Part shown: positions 9,388 to 17,614 of the stretch, piece after piece
Layout: each line of letters begins with the position of its first letter
Position numbering within the stretch: the stretch's first letter is position 1
NCBI RefSeq assembly: GCF_026340675.1
Contig: NZ_JAPEOX010000003.1
Coordinates: 1-64,000 of the forward strand
DNA from: Streptomyces sp. NBC_01264
Lineage (GTDB): Bacteria > Actinomycetota > Actinomycetes > Streptomycetales > Streptomycetaceae
DNA: 64,000 nucleotides
Direction: 5' to 3'
Made by a program: the position numbers and the translations under genes
Notes under the pieces: generated by a model
What the model was told of the DNA's origin: nothing
The model's database searches: none
Seen by the model: the letters and a program-made list of their open reading frames with translations, nothing else

Positions 9388-9598
9388 TCAGCTGCCGTGA
9401 ATCCCAGGTGCACGGTAGTGGCGGACAGCGTCGGGTTGTAGGCGCAAGCCCTCGTGCAGGAGGTGCTCGTCGCAGTCGGTCCGGGCAGCCGTCCACTCGA
9501 CCTCGTCACGGCTCGTCGCGAAGAACAGATGCAGCTCATGTGAGGTGATCAGCAGCTCGAACCGCGGATACGCGGTCCTCTCAATCGAGGTCGCCCGA
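9388..9598 (-). pseudogene. possible Tn3-type transposase, N-terminal remnant
   Basis: One minus-strand frame reads TSIERTAYPRFELLITSHEL, then FATSRDEVEWTAARTDCDEHLL, and ends at a stop at 9388-9390. This resembles the DUF4158-type N-terminus of actinobacterial Tn3-family transposases. There is no continuation. Sequence up to about 9780 has the same look (NSRQYRAIDVIDALVK) but in shifted frames. The call rests on recalled family features only. Confidence 0.4.
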
Positions 9599-9812
9599 GT
9601 ACCTCTTCGACTCGCGGGGCGGTCGTTTTCGGTCAGGCGCGAGGTGACGCGCTCGACCTGGCCGCGCAGCGCGCCGTTGCTGGTGATGGTCCGGGTGAGC
9701 GGGGACCGGTCTTGAGCCGGCTTTGACGAGGGCGTCGATGACGTCGATCGCCCGGTACTGCCGGCTGTTCAGGTCCGTGGTGGTGATGGGTGATCTCGGC
9801 GAATGCGATGGG

Positions 9813-10088
9813 CTAATCCTCCTCGTCGGCGTTGAAGTGTTGGACGCGCAGGATCAGCACGACGTCGTCGCGGTAGTCCTCCTGGTACCAGACGATGACG
9901 GGCCCCTCGGCGTGGGTCTTCACGCCGGACGCGGACTCGCGGATGTCGTAGGGGTGGCCGATGCGCCGTACCCCGACCGCGTCCGCGATCCGCTGGGCGA
10001 CCGTCTCGACCTCGGATCGCTGCGGCCCGCTCAGTCCGCCGGCGACGTGCTCGGCGTCAGGGAGGTACTCCCAAATCCAGTCGCTCAC
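9813..10088 (-). CDS. small protein, possible RelE/ParE-like toxin
   Basis: A 91-residue protein starting at GTG 10088, which overlaps the stop of the upstream gene (GTGA). The C-terminal half (GVKTHAEGPVIVWYQEDYRD, then VVLILRVQHFN) has the strand pattern and closing VxxVxH-type segment of RelE/ParE-like toxins, but catalytic residues cannot be fixed. It is the last gene of a three-gene operon with four-base overlaps. A plain hypothetical protein is the alternative. Confidence 0.55.
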   Translation of the reverse strand: MSDWIWEYLPDAEHVAGGLSGPQRSEVETVAQRIADAVGVRRIGHPYDIRESASGVKTHAEGPVIVWYQEDYRDDVVLILRVQHFNADEED

Positions 10089-10435
10089 GCGGCGGCGGCC
10101 TCCGCCTCGGCAAGGATGCGGCCGAGTTCGGCGGAAGCCGCCCGGCGTTCCGCACGGTCCTCGGAGTCGGCGGTGATGCGCTCGCACTCCCGGAAGCGGG
10201 CGGCGAGCTCGGGCCACCGCTCGACGGCCACCCACACCCACCAGTGCTCGGTGAAGGCGCGGGCGGGCATGAGGCTGTACTCGTCGCGGGTCTGGGCGGT
10301 GGCCGAGGTCCAGTGCTCGTCGAAGCGGTCGAGCGCCGTCTGGTCGAGCCGTGCGACGGCGGCGCGGAGCGCTGCGGGCGTCTTCGCCGGCATGTCGATC
10401 AGAGGGCCGGTGGGGTTGTGGGGTGCGGTGCTCAT
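10085..10435 (-). CDS. DUF6247-like protein
   Basis: A 116-residue protein resembling the Streptomyces DUF6247 group: PLIDMPAKTPAALRAAVARL, then DRFDEHWTSATAQ and an AFTEHWWVWVAVERWPE segment, ending in an Ala-rich helix. It has no signal or membrane segment. Its start overlaps the upstream HTH-like gene (ATGA at 10432-10435) and its stop overlaps the downstream gene, so the three products are probably made in fixed ratio. Function is not known; the middle position between a DNA-binding-like and a toxin-like protein suggests an antitoxin or adaptor. Confidence 0.6.
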   Translation of the reverse strand: MSTAPHNPTGPLIDMPAKTPAALRAAVARLDQTALDRFDEHWTSATAQTRDEYSLMPARAFTEHWWVWVAVERWPELAARFRECERITADSEDRAERRAASAELGRILAEAEAAAA

Positions 10436-10698
10436 GCGGCCGCGCTCCCCTCGGCGGGCTGCTCGATGAGGGTGGCGCGGTAGGCGGCGGCCAGGTTGGA
10501 GATGTGCTGCGGGGTGACGTCCAGAACGCGGGCGACGGCGGAGTTCCCGCCGCGTCCGTGGGTGACGGCGATGCGCCCCGCGGCTTCCGCGAGGGCTTCC
10601 CGGGCCTCGGTGATGGCGGTCTGCAGGCGGGCCAGCTCGCGCTGTTCGGCGGCGGTGAGCTCGGCCTGCCGGGCTCGGGTGCGGGGTGTGTCGCTCAT
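10432..10698 (-). CDS. small helix-turn-helix-like protein
   Basis: An 88-residue protein. Residues 10-45 form a charged helix (RARQAELTAAEQRELARLQ), followed by NSAVARVLDVTPQHISNLAA, which looks like a helix-turn-helix similar to sigma-factor or XRE recognition helices. It is first in the three-gene operon and so a likely autoregulator. No strong ribosome site precedes the ATG at 10698 (upstream bases are C-rich), so weak or leaderless translation is possible. The AT-rich stretch at 10719-10750 is the likely promoter/operator zone. Confidence 0.6.
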   Translation of the reverse strand: MSDTPRTRARQAELTAAEQRELARLQTAITEAREALAEAAGRIAVTHGRGGNSAVARVLDVTPQHISNLAAAYRATLIEQPAEGSAAA

Positions 10699-10907
10699 GG
10701 GGGGAGTGTGCACCCTAAAGCGACTTAATTGCAATCTCTATTGCCATTAGGGGATCAGTTGCCAGATCAGTTCTTGCAACACGTTCGACGTTCCGGGTGC
10801 GGGTCGCCGAGTTCACCTCGTCGGCCACCGTCGCGCAACTCGGCGGGCTCGCTCCTTGCCGGTGCGTCGCCGTCCTTGGGGTCTGCGATTGAATAAGAGC
10901 AAGATCC

Positions 10908-10946
10908 TCCCATCGTTCCCTCCCATCGTTCCCTCCCATCGTTCCC
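10908..10946. repeat. three tandem 13-bp repeats
   Basis: TCCCATCGTTCCC occurs three times head to tail at 10908-10920, 10921-10933 and 10934-10946, just before the integrase-like gene. It may be an iteron-like protein-binding site or simple slippage; nothing else marks an origin here. Confidence 0.7.
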
Positions 10947-10949
10947 TCA

Positions 10950-11875
10950 CATTGCCGGCACCGGTGGTTCCCGCCCTGCCCGGGGCCCGCCACCGCTCCG
11001 GCCCGTCCGGCTCCTCCGCCCGCGCGGCCATCGCTGCCTTCCTCTCCTCCCTCCCCGGCGAGTCCACCCGCTCCCTGCGCCGCACCTACCTCCAGGAGTA
11101 CACCGCCCACCTCGCCACCACCCACGACTGCCGCGAAGCAGACCTCACCCTCGCCGACCTCCTCGACCCCGCCCACGCCACCGCCTGGCTCGACGCCGCC
11201 GCCCGCGGCGAAACCCGCAGGCGCAACAGCCTGCGCGGACCCGCCGCCCCCGCCTCCGCCAACTCCATGGCCGCCCGCACCAGCACCCTCAACACCTTCT
11301 CCGCACACGCCGGCCACCCCCTCACCCTCACCGTCCCCAAACCCGAATTCGCCCCCCGCCTCAGCCCCACCGAAGCCCACCGCACCCTCAAACTCCTCAC
11401 CGCCCACCAACCCGACGGCATCCTCACCTCCACCTGGGAACGCACCGTCGCCCTCATCGCCCTCGCCGTCACCACCGGCCACGGACTCGCCCACCTCCAG
11501 CCCATGACCCTCGACGACCTCCAGCTCGACCGCCCCCTCCCCCGCGCCCGCACCGCCGGAGCCTGGTACCCCCTCGACACCGTCAGCCGCCACGCCGTCG
11601 CCCGCTGGCACGACACCCACCACGCCCTCACCGCCGGCCACCGCAAAACCCTCCACGGCGGCGACGTCCACCAACTCTGGGTCACCACCGCCCCCGGCCG
11701 CCCCCGCGGCAACCGCCCCGCACCCCCCGCCGGCCTCCCCGCCGCCCGCCGCCCGCCGCACGCTCGAAGCCGCCCACCGCCGCCTGGTCACCCTCGCCCT
11801 CGGCACACCCCTCCTCCTCGAACAGTTCTGCCCCGCAGACACCAACGACGCCTGAACACACACGAGGGCGAGGAA
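10950..11875 (+). pseudogene. tyrosine-recombinase-like protein, degenerate
   Basis: The frame from about 10950 gives a recombinase-like N-terminal domain (TRSLRRTYLQEYTAHLATTH, then NSMAARTSTLNTFSAHAG) and a partial catalytic domain (WERTVALIALAVTTGHGLAH). The usual active-site Arg in that segment is replaced (GHGLAHLQ), and no H-x-x-R or Tyr motif follows. At the C-rich tract around 11720 the frame breaks; RRTLEAAHRRLVTLALGTPL continues in another frame to a stop near 11855. It is probably an inactive integrase relative; a novel intact protein with a poorly read C-rich tract is the alternative. The start is not certain. Confidence 0.5.
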
Positions 11876-12085
11876 CCCGCCGCAGCAGGCCGGACCCCAG
11901 CCACGGCCGATCCACTGGTGTAGCCCACCCGGCGTGGCCACGGCGGTCGCGGGCGCCCGGGGCGGGTGGAGGCGGCTGAAGGTCCCAGCCTCATCCTCGA
12001 GAACGACCGGGGCCTCGATCCGATCCTCGTCGCGGCGAAGCTACGGCGAGCGGCCGACTGCCGGCCCTGCAAGCGCAGACGGCAG

Positions 12086-14038
12086 CTACTCGCTCTTGAT
12101 ACCGGCCAGGGCGTTGAGCCGGCTTGCGCGGCGGGCGGGCGCTGCTGCGGCGCCGAGGCCGACCAGGGCGGCTGCGGCGAAAAACAGTGCCAGCTTTCCC
12201 CACGGGATGACGAGTTCCATGGCGGCTGCCTGGGTGATGGCCCAGCCGAGGAACACTCCCATGCCGACGCCGAGTACCGATCCGAGGACGGATATGACCA
12301 GGGCTTCGATCCGGATGGTCTGTCTGACTCCGGTGCGGTCCATGCCGAGGGCGCGGAGCAGGCCGATCTCGCGGCGGCGTTCGAAGACGGAGATGGTCAG
12401 GGTGTTGACCACTCCGACGACCGCGATGACGAGGGTCATCACGAACATCCCGGTCAGGATTTCGATGATCGGACCGGAGGTGCCGCCGTTGCCCTTGCCG
12501 TCGATGTCGTGCTGGAGCGAGGCGGCGAAGACGGCCATGCCGCTGACCATCGTGACGCCGATGCTGACCGCGGAAGCGGTAGCGCCGGTACGCCGCGGGT
12601 TCTGTACCGCGTTGCCGCAGGCCAGTGGGCCGGTCACCGGGAGGAAGCGTTCCAGCGGCTTGCGGGCGAGGCCGATGACTGGGCGGGAGAGGAACGGAGT
12701 CAGGACGATCATGCCGAGCAGCATGAGGACGGCTCCGCCGGTGATCACCCGGCCCCCTGCCGCATTGCCGATACCTGCCCCGACGGTGACGATGCCCGCT
12801 CCGACGGCGGCGAGCACTGCGCCGAGGATGTTGCGGATGGCGAGGCTCTTGGGTGTCGGTGGGGTGTGGATGCTGCTCATGGCGGCGACGGGGGCGATTT
12901 TGGCGGCGCGACGGGCCGGCAGCCACGCGGCCAGGACGGTGACGAGGATGCCGATGCCAAGGGACAGCAGCACGGTGACGGGTGTGACGATCAGAGGTCC
13001 GGCCGGCATGTCGGCGCCTGCGGCGCTGATGCCCGCCCTGATGAGCACGGACAGGCCGATGCCCAGAGGCACACCGCACAGGGAGGCTGCCGTGCCCACG
13101 AGGAGGGCTTCGGCCAGGACCGAGCCCTTGACCTGGCGGCGGGTGGCGCCGACCGCGCGGAACAGGGCGAGTTCGCGGGTGCGCTGACCGACCAGCATGG
13201 TGAAGGTGTTGGCGATGATGAACGTACTGACGAACAGGGCCAAACCCGCGCAGGCCAGCAGGATGTTCGTCAGCGGTTTGATGTTCTCCTCGGCCTGCGC
13301 CGTCTTCCCGGCCACTACGGAGGAACCCGTCTGCACCGTGGCGGCGCTGTCCTGGGCGATGAGCGGTTGGACCTGGGCCAAGAGCTGCTGGTCGGAGACG
13401 TCGGGCGTTGCCGTGAGGCTGATCTGGGAGTAGCGGCCCGGGCTCAGAAGGAGGCGCTGTGCGGCGTCGGTGCTGAAGAGCAGTGCCGGTCCCGTGGTGC
13501 GGCCGGCGGCGGGTGCGTAGAGGCCGACCAGTTTCTGGGGTCCGGCCTGGCCGGCCCCGACCGTGACCGGCACGGTGTCGCCGAGGCGGTACCCGGCCGC
13601 GGTGGCGGCCGTGCGGGTCATGGCCGTCTCACCTGACCGGGCGGGAGGGCGTCCCTCCACCATGCGATAGGCGGGGTCGCTGCCGTCCTTCCCCGGACTG
13701 TAGTTGCCGGCGACCGAGTACAGATGCTGGCCGTTCTTGCCGTCAACGGCGACGTGACCGGATACGGAAGCCCGGGCAGAGGCGACTCCCGGCAGGGTTT
13801 CGGTACGGCGCAGGAGTGCCCGGCCGAGACCGGCGTCGGCGCCGGCCGGCCGGTTGGTGCTGATCACCACCGAGGCGTCGCCGGCACTCTTGTCCACCGC
13901 GGCGCGTTCGGCGTTCACGGCGGTGTCGCCGAAGACGAGCACGCCCGAGACGAACGCGACGCCGAGGAGAACGGACAGGGCTGTCAACGTCAGGCGGGCT
14001 CGCTGGGCGAGCACGGTGCGCAGGGCGGTGCGGAACAT
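12086..14038 (-). CDS. ABC exporter permease, FtsX/MacB type
   Basis: A 650-residue membrane protein. A first transmembrane helix (LTLTALSVLLGVAFVSGVLV) is followed by a 240-residue extracytoplasmic domain and a three-helix FtsX module (LACAGLALFVSTFIIANTF to GIGILVTVLAAWLPARR). A second FtsX module follows, ending FFAAAALVGLGAAAAPARRAS. Typical Streptomyces members have a second extracytoplasmic domain of about 200 residues between the modules; here only a short loop (LQHDIDGKGNGGTSGPIIEI) remains, so the protein is short. It pairs with the ATPase gene 38 bp upstream. The substrate is unknown; MacB-type pumps export peptides, antibiotics or lipoproteins. Confidence 0.85.
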   Translation of the reverse strand: MFRTALRTVLAQRARLTLTALSVLLGVAFVSGVLVFGDTAVNAERAAVDKSAGDASVVISTNRPAGADAGLGRALLRRTETLPGVASARASVSGHVAVDGKNGQHLYSVAGNYSPGKDGSDPAYRMVEGRPPARSGETAMTRTAATAAGYRLGDTVPVTVGAGQAGPQKLVGLYAPAAGRTTGPALLFSTDAAQRLLLSPGRYSQISLTATPDVSDQQLLAQVQPLIAQDSAATVQTGSSVVAGKTAQAEENIKPLTNILLACAGLALFVSTFIIANTFTMLVGQRTRELALFRAVGATRRQVKGSVLAEALLVGTAASLCGVPLGIGLSVLIRAGISAAGADMPAGPLIVTPVTVLLSLGIGILVTVLAAWLPARRAAKIAPVAAMSSIHTPPTPKSLAIRNILGAVLAAVGAGIVTVGAGIGNAAGGRVITGGAVLMLLGMIVLTPFLSRPVIGLARKPLERFLPVTGPLACGNAVQNPRRTGATASAVSIGVTMVSGMAVFAASLQHDIDGKGNGGTSGPIIEILTGMFVMTLVIAVVGVVNTLTISVFERRREIGLLRALGMDRTGVRQTIRIEALVISVLGSVLGVGMGVFLGWAITQAAAMELVIPWGKLALFFAAAALVGLGAAAAPARRASRLNALAGIKSE

Positions 14039-14076
14039 GCGGAAGTCCTTGATGTCGGTGCGTGCGGCCTGGGTTG

Positions 14077-14868
14077 TCAGGCGGGCTGGTCGGTGCCGAA
14101 GCGCTTCATGCGCGCCAGGACGGCATCGGCCGTGGGCTGGTGGAGTTCGTCGACGATGCGGCCGTCGGCGAGGAAGACCACCCGGCCCGCGTAGGACGCG
14201 GCGACGGGGTCATGCGTGACCATGACGACCGTCTGGCCCAGTTCCCGTACCGAGGCGGCGAGGAAGGAGAGGACGTCACTGCCGGAGCGGGAGTCGAGGT
14301 TGCCGGTGGGCTCGTCCGCGAAGACGATCTCCGGTCGCGAGGCCAGAGCGCGAGCGCACGCCACGCGCTGCTGCTGTCCGCCGGAGAGCTGGGAGGGGCG
14401 GTGCTGGAGCCGGTCGGCCAGGCCCACGCTCGCCACCACCGTGTCCAGCCAGTCCTGATCGGCTGTGCGGCCGGCGAGCTGCAGCGGCAGGAGGATGTTC
14501 TCCAGAGCCGTCAGGGTCGGCAGCAGGTTGAACGCCTGGAAGATGAACCCCAGCTTCTCCCGGCGTATCCGCGTCAGATGCCGGTCATCGAGACCGCCCA
14601 GCTCCGTCTCACCGATCCGCACCGAACCGGACGAGAAGTCGTCCAGCCCCGCCATGCAGTGCATGAGCGTGGACTTCCCGGATCCGGAAGGCCCCATGAT
14701 CGCGGTGAACTCACCCCGCCCGAACTGCACGCTCACGTCATCCAATGCCGCGACCCGGGTCTCCCCCTCGCCGTAGACCTTGCACAGCCCGACCGCAGCA
14801 GCCACCGAGCGGCCCACTGCACCCCGGGTCGATGGGGTGGCGGCAGGGGAAGAGGCGGCGTGGCGCAT
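14077..14868 (-). CDS. ABC exporter ATP-binding protein
   Basis: A 263-residue MacB/LolD-type ATPase. Walker A is GPSGSGKST, the Q-loop [12 protein letters not shown], the signature [15 protein letters not shown], Walker [12 protein letters not shown] with the characteristic LDSRSG after it, and the H-loop VVMVTHD. ATG 14868 is chosen (GGAG upstream) because it precedes the conserved [17 protein letters not shown] start; the frame stays open further up without homology. It forms a two-gene operon with the permease downstream, powering efflux from the membrane or cytoplasm. Confidence 0.92.
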   Translation of the reverse strand: MRHAASSPAATPSTRGAVGRSVAAAVGLCKVYGEGETRVAALDDVSVQFGRGEFTAIMGPSGSGKSTLMHCMAGLDDFSSGSVRIGETELGGLDDRHLTRIRREKLGFIFQAFNLLPTLTALENILLPLQLAGRTADQDWLDTVVASVGLADRLQHRPSQLSGGQQQRVACARALASRPEIVFADEPTGNLDSRSGSDVLSFLAASVRELGQTVVMVTHDPVAASYAGRVVFLADGRIVDELHQPTADAVLARMKRFGTDQPA

Positions 14869-15340
14869 GAAGGTCTCCGGACGGTGCTGGACGGCAGAAA
14901 GGTGGTGTCCAAGGCTCCACGCGCCCGACCGGACACGGCATCCCCTGATCGGCCCACGCGGCAGTGGGTTCCCCTCGTGCCATCGCTGGTCCGTCGCGGA
15001 GAATGCCGGATTTAATGCGGCGGGTTCTCCGGCCGCCCCTCGCGAGGGTGCACGCATTTGCTGCGGCAGTCCCGAGAGGGTGGGACGCACACGACTATCG
15101 AACAAGTGACCGAACTCGGGAGCAGGGGTGCGCTCCGTCTGCCGCGCGCCCGAGTCGTGCCGCTGTCCGCCCCGCCCGCTTCGTTCACCACCGACGGCCT
15201 TCACATACCCCCGCCCGCCTACGACCCCGCGCTCGAGCCAACCGCAGATCGCAGGCCCCGTGAGACATTCTTGAACGCTACGGGCATCTGTGAGCGTTCG
15301 GTCAAGCCGTGGCCACTCGCGAAGACCGTGAAGGAGCTGG
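14869..15340. promoter_or_regulatory. divergent intergenic region with an inverted repeat
   Basis: This 470-base gap separates the leftward ABC operon from the rightward aminotransferase remnant and must carry promoters for both. GAACGCT (15273-15279) and AGCGTTC (15293-15299) form a 7-bp inverted repeat with a 13-base spacer, 42 bases before the aminotransferase start; it could be an operator. No gene was recognised in the rest. Confidence 0.4.
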
Positions 15341-16548
15341 ATGCCGGTGGCGATCGACGTCGAGCGGGTCCGTCAGGAGACGGCGGGAGTCGCGCGGGTG
15401 GTCCATCTCAACAACGCGGGGGCTGCTCTCGCGCCCCGCCCGGTAGTCGATGCCGTGATCGGGCATCTGCGTCTGGAAGAGCAGATCGGCGGGTACGAGG
15501 CCGCGGCCTCGCAGGCCGAGCGGATCGAGCACACCTACGACGCGCTGGCCCGCCTGATCGGCTCCGGACGGGATGACATCGCGGTGGTGGAGAACGCCAC
15601 CCGCGCCTGGGACATGGCGTTCTACTCCCTGCCCTGGGCCGAAGGCGACCGCATCCTGACCGCCCGCGCCGAGTACGCCAGCAACGCCATCGCCTTCCTG
15701 CAGACCGCCCGCCGCCACGGCGTGCGCGTCGACGTCGTACCCGATGACGCTGACGGTCAGCTCGATGTCGACGCACTGCGCGCGATGATCGATGAACGGG
15801 TCAAGCTCATCGCGATCACGCACGTGCCGACCCAGGGCGGCCTGGTCAACCCGGCCGCCGAGATCGGAAAGGTGGCCCGCCAGGCCGGCCTCGTCTACCT
15901 GCTGGACGCCTGCCAGTCCGTCGGCCAGATGCCCGTCGACGTCGGTGAGATCGGCTGCGACCTGCTCACCGCGACCGGCCGCAAGTTCCTGCGGGCCCCG
16001 CGCGGTACCGGCTTCCTGTACTGCTCGCCGCGGATCCGCGAACAGCTGGAGCCGCCGTTCCTGGACCTGCACGCGGCCACCTGGACATCGGCCGACAGGT
16101 AACAGGTCCGAGCCGATGCACGCCGGTTCGAGAACTGGGAGACCTACTACGCCGGCAAGATCGGTCTCGGCACCGCCGTGGACTACGCCCTCGACCTCGG
16201 CATGGAGGCGATCGAGGAACGGGTGACCCACCTGGCCACCATATTGCGCGCGCGCCTGCGGGCGCTGCCCGGAGTGCGGGTCCACGACCGAGGCTCGCAC
16301 CAGTGCGGCATCGTGACCTTCACCGTCGAGGGCCACGACAGCCAGGTCATCGCGCGGTCCTCCGGACGCGCGGGATCAACGTCTCGGTCTCCATCGCCGA
16401 CTACGCACGCTGGGACTTCGAACCCCGCTCCCTCACCTCGGTCGTCCGTGCCTCCGTGCACTACTACAACACGGACAACGAAATCGACCGGCTGATCCAC
16501 GCTCTGCCACCCCTAGCATCCACCGGCCACGAAGCCACCCGGTCCTGA
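15341..16548 (+). pseudogene. class V aminotransferase, inactivated
   Basis: The first 253 residues are a normal fold-type I PLP enzyme of the class V (cysteine desulfurase / isopenicillin N epimerase / EgtE) group: RVVHLNNAGAALAPRPV, then LDACQSVGQMPVDV and the PLP-lysine region TATGRKFLRAPRGTGF. An in-frame TAA follows at 16100-16102, where TAC would restore [17 protein letters not shown]. The frame then continues to about 16355, where a one-base loss in GCGCGG moves the rest ([19 protein letters not shown]) into another frame. Two independent lesions make it a true pseudogene. The substrate is not known. Confidence 0.85.
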
Positions 16549-16552
16549 GGAA

Positions 16553-16890
16553 CCGCACCCCAAGCTGGCGCGGGACGTGTGCCACGGCAAGCGCGGCACC
16601 ATTCACCAGGCGTACCGGGACGGGATGGAGGACCAGCTCGGCGCGCTCGGCCTGGTCCTCCACGCCATCGTGCTCACGACGAAGTACATCGACGCCGCGG
16701 TTGCCCAGCTCCGCGCCGAGGGCCACAAGATCCCGGACGAGGACATCGCCCGGCTCTCCCCGCTCAAGCACGCGATCCTCAACGTGCTCGGCCGCTACAG
16801 CTTCACCGCCTCGCCCCCGGCCACCGGCGCCCTGCGTCCGCTGCGCGATCCGCGGCCGGGTTGGGGCTTGACGAGGACGATCAGGAGTAG
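16553..16890 (+). pseudogene. Tn3-family transposase, C-terminal fragment
   Basis: The frame reads LARDVCHGKRGTIHQAYRDG, then GALGLVLHAIVLTTKYIDAA and SPLKHAILNVLGRYSFTASP, the end of Tn3-family TnpA. The expected tail (GLDEDDQE and a stop at 16888-16890) lies in a different frame, so there is a frameshift near 16860. Everything upstream, including the catalytic core, is missing. It adjoins the aminotransferase pseudogene. Confidence 0.8.
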
Positions 16891-16914
16891 AGGGGCCCTC
16901 TCGGTTTGGACCCC
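16891..16914. repeat. Tn3-type terminal inverted repeat
   Basis: Read leftward from 16914, the sequence starts GGGGTCCAAACCGAGAGGGC, which has the GGGGTC start typical of Tn3-family ends. It directly follows the tnpA remnant, as expected for the transposon terminus. The partner end was not found in the window. Confidence 0.55.
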
Positions 16915-16918
16915 TCGG

Positions 16919-17308
16919 ATGCGCACGGCTACGGTCCTGCTCGGATTCGCCGGCTGCCTTGTCACCGGCGCGGCGTTCGCTCCCTCGGCTTTCGCTGCTT
17001 CTGTGCCGAGTGCGGCGCCGATTGCCCAGGAGCAGGCGTACGCACAGCGAATCGTGAACGTCCAGTTCCCCGGACAGCCGCGCGAGGCCCATGCCTTCGA
17101 CCATGTCATCCAGCAGGAGAGCACCTGGAATCCGAGGGCTGTGAACGACACGAACCCCGAAGCACAGGGCCTGGGCCAGCTCGAGCAGGGTCCTCGCGCT
17201 GGCGCCGACTACCAGGCACAGCTCAACGCTGCACTGCACTACATGCTCCAGCGCTACGGCACCCCTGACGCCGCCTGGGCACACGAGACCACCTCGGGCT
17301 GGTACTGA
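16919..17308 (+). CDS. small secreted lysozyme-like (SLT) protein
   Basis: A 129-residue protein with a signal peptide (MRTATVLLGFAGCLVTGAAF, cleavage after AFA at about residue 26). A transglycosylase-like core follows: HVIQQESTWNPRAVNDTNPE with Glu67 in the catalytic place, then GLGQLEQG and LNAALHYMLQRYGTPDAAWA. Such proteins cut or bind cell-wall peptidoglycan. The ATG lies four bases after the Tn3-type repeat, so any native ribosome site is gone, and the open frame continues upstream into the tnpA remnant. The gene may be silent or 5'-truncated. Confidence 0.7.
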   Translation: MRTATVLLGFAGCLVTGAAFAPSAFAASVPSAAPIAQEQAYAQRIVNVQFPGQPREAHAFDHVIQQESTWNPRAVNDTNPEAQGLGQLEQGPRAGADYQAQLNAALHYMLQRYGTPDAAWAHETTSGWY

Positions 17309-17614
17309 GCCGCCACAAAAACTGTGCCGTAGCCGATCAAGGGACCGGAATCCGCAGGTCGGGCGTAGAGCTGTGATCCTCTGTACCGCCGGCTTCGATG
17401 AGCAGGGCGGCACCGGGCCGTCGTAGGCGCCCGCACGGCCCGGACCTTGTAGGGGCGACCCGCCGACAGTGGCCCGTATCCGGTCTGAGGCTGTCGCAAG
17501 GGGGAGACTTACAGCCGCGCCCAGGCCGGGCAGCGGCCCCTGCGGCGAGGGGCGCCTGTTCGCTCGTCCTGTTGTACGGCGGCGCGCCGGAGGCGCCTGA
17601 AGAGGAGCGTGCCC
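17309..17614. other. intergenic region before the first exporter
   Basis: About 300 bases with no convincing gene. It must hold the promoter of the downstream exporter; GAGGAG at 17602-17607 is that gene's ribosome site. Nothing else was seen. Confidence 0.4.

Noticed and set aside
11966..13636. A 556-codon plus-strand frame opposite the ABC permease
   Set aside because: It is the antisense shadow of a clear membrane-protein gene and has no recognisable domains.
16577..17308. A single 243-codon protein joining the Tn3 tail and the lysozyme-like protein
   Set aside because: The Tn3 tail continues in another frame and a terminal repeat lies between; the shared frame is chance. The signal peptide marks the true start.
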